Shown piece after piece: positions 58,905 to 64,000 of a stretch of 64,000 nt of DNA. Origin of the DNA: Parelaphostrongylus tenuis (taxonomy: Eukaryota; Nematoda; Chromadorea; Rhabditida; Metastrongylidae); the NCBI GenBank assembly GCA_019055375.1, contig JAHQIW010001321.1, forward strand, positions 84,501 to 148,500, read 5' to 3'. The notes beneath the pieces are model-generated. The model ran no database searches, was not told the DNA's origin, and was given only the letters and a program-made list of their open reading frames with translations. The stretch's first letter is position 1; every line of letters starts with the position of its first letter. Made by a program: the position numbers and the translations under genes.

Positions 58905-59700
58905 GCATAAGTTTTGGCACGAGAATTGTAAACACCAAATTTATTGACCGTAAGTGATTAAAAATCCGTGATCTTAATATCGTTCAATTGTTCATTTTTT
59001 TGTGGACATTTTAGTATACAACTTACTTATACTTGCTCCAAAAAGGAGATGCCTTGAGAACAAATTCGTTTGCTATTCATGCACGAATGGCACCTGGAGG
59101 AAAATGCTAGTGAAGCTGCGCGAACGATTAATGGAGCTTGCTGTGGGCGGCTTCAGTGTGACTGATCTCCAGCCTGTTCTTTCCAACTTTAGACTTCTCG
59201 AGGCACTTCTTAACCGCTCTTGCAACCGTAACATTGCCCCCAAGACCCATTAACCGTCTAGGAACTGGGAGAGTCATTTTGATGCTTGCCGCGCGACGTC
59301 AAATCTCACTCAGCTACTGCACCAGCGGCGTCACTTCTCGTGGAAAAACAGGCAGACAGCCCAGACACACACGCACACTTATGCAGAGCCACTTGTCTGA
59401 CTGCCGCGCAAGTGACGGCACAACTCCGCCTACCTATCATCGCTGGTCCTCTAAGAGTTGATCTTGCGCTTCGCATCACTAGCATTTTCCCCTACGCGCC
59501 ATTCGTGCATGAGTAAATAGCGAATTTGTTCAAACGACAGCTCCATCTCAAGGCATGTATAGGCAATTTGTATGCCAACATGTTCACAAGAAAATGCGCA
59601 ATTGTGCGCTACCAATGCCATGCAGTTTTAATTGATTCCGGTCAATAAATTTGGTGTTTATTGCTCTAATGCCCAAATTTATGGATTGACCTGATATTTA
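58905..59700 (+). mobile_element. Mariner-like non-autonomous element carrying a nested GC-rich repeat
   Basis: Ends AAGTTTTGGCACGAGAATTG (left) and the inverse TTATTGCTCTAATGCCCAAA (right), with CACCAAATTTATTGACC mirrored by GGTCAATAAATTTGGTG. Inside are 'gaaaatgctagtgaagctgcgcg' pieces like those at 13.4 and 32.4 kb. 59262-59455 is an unrelated GC-rich insert also found at 22.5 kb. Confidence 0.75.
59262..59455 (+). repeat. GC-rich repeat (copy 2), nested
   Basis: GAGAGTCATTTTGATGCTTG, CAAATCTCACTCAGCTACTG and AACAGGCAGACAGCCCAGAC occur in the same order as on the minus strand at 22485-22680. It interrupts the mariner-like element, so it moved later. Confidence 0.6.
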
Positions 59701-59719
59701 TTGGTACAACTTCGTTATT

Positions 59720-60460
59720 TCCAATCATTTTTCAACCCTTCGAAGACAGAGCCTTTTCCACTACTTCCAAGATTTTATTGGTCACTTCGATAGTTTGAAT
59801 TCAGCAGTTTTGATACTGTGCTTACTTTGTGGAAAGAGCCTTCTAAACGCCCTGCAGCGGCAAAAATAGAGCTGAACTTCACACTCGTAGCGTTTCGACG
59901 CGTTTTTTGCTGGATAAGGCTTTTTCCCCAGACTTTCAGTAATCATTCGATCCCTTAGATCTCGGAGATTCCAATGTTGTTCCTGCCTTCTGATTATTGC
60001 TTCTCAGTGCGCTATGGCAACAAAAATAAGGTTGAGTGTCGCACTTGGCGCGCAGTTTTTGCTTGGCTGAAGTTCTGACTGGGGTTGTGTGGATGAGATT
60101 TCGCAAGTCGTTCCTATAAGATTCTTGGTGATTATTCAATAGCATAAATTTAGGTAATTCTGAAGCTGACCTTGGTTTCTGGAAAAGCCTTATAGAGCGC
60201 TGGAAGAGCGAAAAGGAGATAACATTGCACACTCTCATGCTTAGGCAGGTGGCAGGTTTAACAAGGCAAATAGAATAGAAATAACGATCACTTGTTTATA
60301 GAACTATACAGGAAACCCAGAATTTGTGCGAAATGGAAAAAAACGTCTCAAATACATAATGAAAATACGCGCGATATTGCGTGTCTTAATTTCAGTTTCG
60401 CTTCTAACTAAGAAGGCTTTTTGGATATCAATCACAGTATGGAAATTACCGAGATTCTAC
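59720..60460. repeat. Family D elements
   Basis: Contains 'cgccctgcagcggcaaaaatagagctgaacttcacactcg' and 'tgattattcaatagcataaatttaggtaattctg', similar to 1.1-1.2 kb and 22.1 kb. Confidence 0.5.
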
Positions 60461-60464
60461 CCTT

Positions 60465-60655
60465 AGGGGACCGTGGACCCACGGTCTCTGCTTGTCTGCC
60501 TTCAACATATTGCATCTAACAGTGGCGTCTAATGGCGTCTGCTATCGTTAGATGCAGCCCAGTGAAGTTAGATACCATTGTTAGACGCAACACATTCACG
60601 GTCAGAGACGCTGAGGCGGTGGATCCCACGGTCTTGTAGGGGTTAAGCTATTGAA
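60465..60655. mobile_element. Foldback MITE family 3
   Basis: Outer arms GGACCGTGGACCCACGGTC and CGGTGGATCCCACGGTC. Inner arms TGCATCTAACAGTGGCG with CCATTGTTAGACGCAAC, and CTGCTATCGTTAGATGCAGC. Confidence 0.75.
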
Positions 60656-60769
60656 TGATTACTAAAAACTTTGACAAACAGTGGAAAGGACGTTTCTTTA
60701 AAAGGTTGAAGACTAATTAGAGATAACGGAAAAGTGTTTGTATAGTTATTTTACACGACCCGTCGTCAC

Positions 60770-61085
60770 AACTGTTCTATGCAAATCCCACAGCATTTCT
60801 CGCACTCCCTTAGTCTCCTCTCAATGGTCCTCCTCATAGGTCTTTGAACATCCCTCGTGTTGCTCTAGCTGATACTTTATGATTTAGTTCATTTATGGAT
60901 GTCAAAGAGTGCTCATTGGAAGGATTTGCCTTGTAATCTTGTAGGCAGCTGAGTTAAGGCATTCCCTAAGGCGTTTCAATTGATTGATTGATTGATTGAT
61001 TGAATGTTTGGGCGACGGGATCGAACCAGCACCTTACTTGCCTTCGTACTTCCTGATACAGCACTACATCGCTAAGCACGTCACA
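60770..61085 (-). repeat. SINE-C class tRNA-like repeat with (TTGA)n
   Basis: Body words 'atttatggatgtcaaagagtgctcattgg' and 'gtaggcagctgagttaaggcattcc' are shared with 36.97-37.15 kb. At 60978-61003 a TTGA tetranucleotide is repeated about six times. The inverted head holds GGGATCGAACCAGCA (B box) and TCGCTAAGCACGTCACATCG. Confidence 0.55.
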
Positions 61086-61304
61086 TCGCCCCCTTCCTCC
61101 ATCCCTCCATCTCTCCCTTCCTTTTTTTCAATGTTTATATCCGTGGACGATGAGAATTTCTTCTTCGTGATGCGTGGCGTGTGAGATTGCAGGTGACGTG
61201 TTTTGTCATAATTTCATCTATACCTTGTATGCTTTGTTTTTTTTTCTTTTTCAATCGATTATCGATTGTTGCAGTAGTGAGCTCGAGCCGAGCGACTTTT
61301 TCAG

Positions 61305-61440
61305 AATGGTGGGACTTTGTGGAGCTGCCTCCTATCGAAGAGGTCTAGTGATCACATTTCTCGTAATGTCTGTACATGCGATTATCATTTTTGTACCGGC
61401 GATAGTGATTGTTTCCAGTTTCGACATACATTTTTACCAG
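61305..61440 (+). CDS. Possible first coding exon of a membrane protein
   Basis: AATGGTG follows GACTTTTTCAG, a good trans-splice acceptor. The frame reads MVGLCGAASYRRGLVITFLV then MSVHAIIIFVPAIVIVSSF, long enough for one or two hydrophobic helices, up to TTTTACCAG/GTATTC. No next exon was identified and no family recognised. An alternative frame of the same interval (SRATFSEWWDFVELPPIEE) is also open, so the call is weak. Confidence 0.3.
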
Positions 61441-61519
61441 GTATTCGACAATCAACGACTATTTCGATGATTACAATTCTAAAGCAAATGTGATTCCTTC
61501 AATTATTTGATTGACTGAC

Positions 61520-61812
61520 TAAAGGCGCGCATGGCGCATTAGTTATAGGCGCCTCGTTAAACACACACATAGCGATGGTTCGATCCTGCTCCCGAGGCTC
61601 AGCAAGCTTTGCATTTCTCGCGGTCAAGTGACTTGGTCAGTACCAGACTTTTCTGGAAGGATAGCAGAACTGACTTGATACACAGGTAGGCCACCACAAG
61701 TTATTGTAAATACCCACATATGCATTCATTAACTTCTGCGATGCTACGAATGGAGTCAAATGCATGGTGCATTTCTCAGGCATTGATCAACGTCAAGAGT
61801 TTTATCCTTTAC
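61520..61812 (+). repeat. SINE-A, plus strand
   Basis: Head GCGCATGGCGCATTAGTTAT and GCGATGGTTCGATCCTGCTC (B box), full-length body. Confidence 0.75.
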
Positions 61813-61934
61813 TAACTGACTCGAGAAAACGCGTAGTAAAAGTTATTTCCCGGTTTCCATCGCTATATCAAGAGCTGGCAAGTGTGCTGTACTCATTCGA
61901 GTGGTGAAAGCAGCACGATACGATTTTGAACTGG

Positions 61935-62228
61935 AAAGGATTAAACTCGGCGTTGATCAGTCCGTGAGTGATGCGCCATGCATTCGACTCAATTGGTAGC
62001 ATTGTTAGAGCTGATTGAAGGCATATCGTGGCATGTACAATGACGCGGTAGCCCAACGATTCATAGGATCAGCGATGCTATCCTCCTACACAAGTCTGGT
62101 ATCGATATGCCGACACTGAAAGGATGGAAGGCTTTGTGAGCCTTAAGCGCAGGATCTAACCACCGACCATCAATGGATCGATCATGTGTGTCGCAGAACA
62201 CCTCTAACCAGTGCGCCACACATGTTTT
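61935..62228 (-). repeat. SINE-A, minus strand
   Basis: Inverted head CTCTAACCAGTGCGCCACAC at about 62200. The body includes 'gccatgcattcgactcaattggtagc'. It is tail to tail with the previous copy. Confidence 0.75.
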
Positions 62229-62384
62229 TAATATCTTCATGTGATTTTTTTTTGTCAAAGTTATGACAGATGAATTTCTCGACGTAGAACATTGACATCA
62301 CTATATGCTGAAGGTTCATGAAAATCTGCTCAGATAGTGTAATAAATGTGTTGAGATAGTGAGCACTACGTCGTTTTATTATTT

Positions 62385-62635
62385 GACCCTTCCAGGACCG
62401 GGGACCCACCTCCTCTGCGTTTTTAACCCTCAGCGTGGGAAGGCATTGGATACATTGTTGTATAATTTCAATTGTATTCTTATTGTTATTTTCCTATGTC
62501 ATGTTATAGGTGAATATATTTTGTTGTTACATTGGGGAAATACCAATAATAATACAGTAACACGTTTAACACGTTCCTACGCTGCAGGTTAGAGATGCAG
62601 GGGTTGGGTCCATGATCTCGAAGGGTTAACTGATT
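62385..62635. mobile_element. Foldback MITE family 2
   Basis: Ends GGGACCCACCTCCTCTGCG and the inverse AGATGCAGGGGTTGGGTCC. The inner inverted parts are ATACATTGTTGTATAATTTC and AATAATAATACAGTAAC. Confidence 0.75.
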
Positions 62636-62729
62636 TCATTTCACTCAATTATGGTCTCAATAAAATGCATTGTCGCTTAACGTCGACGGGACTGTTTGAG
62701 ATACTTCAAAAATGATATTCAAAAAACCA

Positions 62730-63015
62730 GGGATGCTTGTGGCACAATGATTGGTGGTGCTCTGCGACACACGCGTGGCTGACCGGCTTATCGTTTAATT
62801 CAGCGCTCAAGACCAAAGCCTTGCTTCCCTCCGAGGTGAGGTCGGTGGCTTGGTACGAAATTTGTCTGGCAGAATAGAAGCACTATACAGCGGGAGGCCG
62901 CTGGGAGTCTTTGTAAAGGCCAGATATGTATTCTATCACCTCTAAGATGCCATTAATGCAGTCGACTGCATGCGCATTTGTCAAGGATTGATCACCTTCT
63001 AGAGCTCCGTTTTCT
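62730..63015 (+). repeat. SINE-A, plus strand
   Basis: Head GCTTGTGGCACAATGATTGG, degraded B box, recognisable body and end. Confidence 0.65.
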
Positions 63016-63334
63016 TCATCATTTATTGAGATCATTTGCCAGTCTCATTTGGACATTGAAGAGGCTATGCAGAAGTAATGCATTGTGTTGATTACTTTCT
63101 GACGCTGCGCTTTCGACTTTATTAAGCATTGTAGAGTGATAAATCGCCTATATTCAACTTTACAGTAGCTTTCAAGGGCTAATTGATATATCAGGCCAGT
63201 ATTTTTGTCGTAGTAGAAAACTCTGGTACCAGTTTGTCAAGCCTGGGCTGTTTAAACGGATTAGTGAGACGAGGGGAACGGGATCGAAACAGATCCCACT
63301 AATCCGCTGTGTAATGTATGGTAGCGCTATTCCT

Positions 63335-63598
63335 TTCAGCACCGTGGACCCTCTTTCTATGCACTTTTGCCTCCAGCGTGATGAACGCATTAAATGTATT
63401 ATTGTACTATTTCAGTTGTGTTGCTGTTATTATTTTCCAATGTTATAGTACATGTAAATGTATTACGTTGTTATAAGTAAGGAAATAACAACAATAATGC
63501 AATCGAAAAAATACGATGGTACATTCAATGTGTTCCGGTAGCTCGGGGCTAGAGATGCGGAGGAGGTGGGTCCACCGTCCCGAAAGGGTTAATCTTTT
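63335..63598. mobile_element. Foldback MITE family 2
   Basis: Ends GCACCGTGGACCCTC and GGAGGTGGGTCCACCGTCCC. The inner words 'aaatgtattattgtactatttcagttgtgttgctgttatta' mirror 'aacaacaataatgcaatcgaa'. Confidence 0.75.
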
Positions 63599-63639
63599 CC
63601 TCACACCCACCCATCGATGGATAGCGTACTTTTTTTATA

Positions 63640-63870
63640 CATGTATCATGAAAGTTTAAAGGTTACCGAATGCATATGTGGCTCTACAATCACTCGTCGG
63701 TGGTCCCCCGACGTTCTAAGAAAGTTCTGTTATCCTCCCCAAATGAGTGTGGTGGCAATTTTCCGATTTTGGAGGGATGGAACGCTTGTTGGGTTGTGGG
63801 CGAGGTATAGAACCACTGACCACGTGTGAGTGGCACGGCACCTCTAAGCACCGCACCACACGTGCCCTTA
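63640..63870 (-). repeat. SINE-A, minus strand
   Basis: Inverted head CACCTCTAAGCACCGCACCA at about 63840. The body is truncated at its far end. Confidence 0.65.
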
Positions 63871-64000
63871 TGCTTGGTGAAATTGAACGCATGGAGATAC
63901 CTCTAGGGATTGGTTAATGCTGAGAGCTTTTTTCTATTATATTTTTGTGGAAGTATAACTACGATAATGAAGAGTGATATGCAAAGTTTTGAACCTCAGA

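Noticed and set aside
1..64000. CRISPR array, rRNA or bacterial operon structure
   Set aside because: Spliced genes, nematode-type introns and SINE/LINE repeats show this is eukaryotic nuclear DNA. No regularly spaced short repeats with unique spacers were seen.

Overview
This is a eukaryotic nuclear window. The short introns with GT/AG borders, nematode-type TTTCAG acceptors (several next to start codons, as in spliced-leader trans-splicing), the conserved gene families and a degraded RTE-type LINE closely resembling those I know from hookworms point to a strongylid (clade V) nematode. Ancylostoma or a near relative is an inference, not proven. The window is dominated by repeats.

Four conserved protein-coding genes can be assembled exon by exon with consistent splice phases, all in the left half: (1) the 5' end of mitochondrial polynucleotide phosphorylase pnpt-1 (minus, runs off the left edge); (2) a complete lysosomal membrane glycoprotein lmp-1/LAMP (minus, 7 exons, 236 aa); (3) a complete mitochondrial fission protein FIS1 (plus, 5 exons, 154 aa); (4) a complete AGFG-type ArfGAP (minus, 13 exons over 10.3 kb, 514 aa). 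lmp-1 and pnpt-1 are in tandem; FIS1 and AGFG converge.

The most unusual element is at 31.1-31.8 kb: a 0.67 kb inverted structure. Each arm is more than one copy of a 282-nt repeat unit and carries a complete type I hammerhead ribozyme, so it looks like a retrozyme. It sits next to a mariner-like remnant. At 34.6-35.7 kb lie fragments of mitochondrial cox1 (NUMTs), two of them overlapping and in opposite orientation. At 37.4-42.06 kb is a degraded RTE-clade LINE with nested insertions.

From 42 to 64 kb no conserved gene could be identified. There are three phase-compatible exons of an unknown gene (50.1-54.9 kb), some weaker exon-like pieces, and many repeats. Throughout the window are more than 20 copies of a tRNA-derived SINE (SINE-A), five head-to-head pairs of a second tRNA-like element (SINE-B), several foldback MITE families, mariner-like remnants and a long unclassified interspersed repeat (family D). 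No rRNA, genuine tRNA or CRISPR was seen. Boundaries of repeats are approximate.
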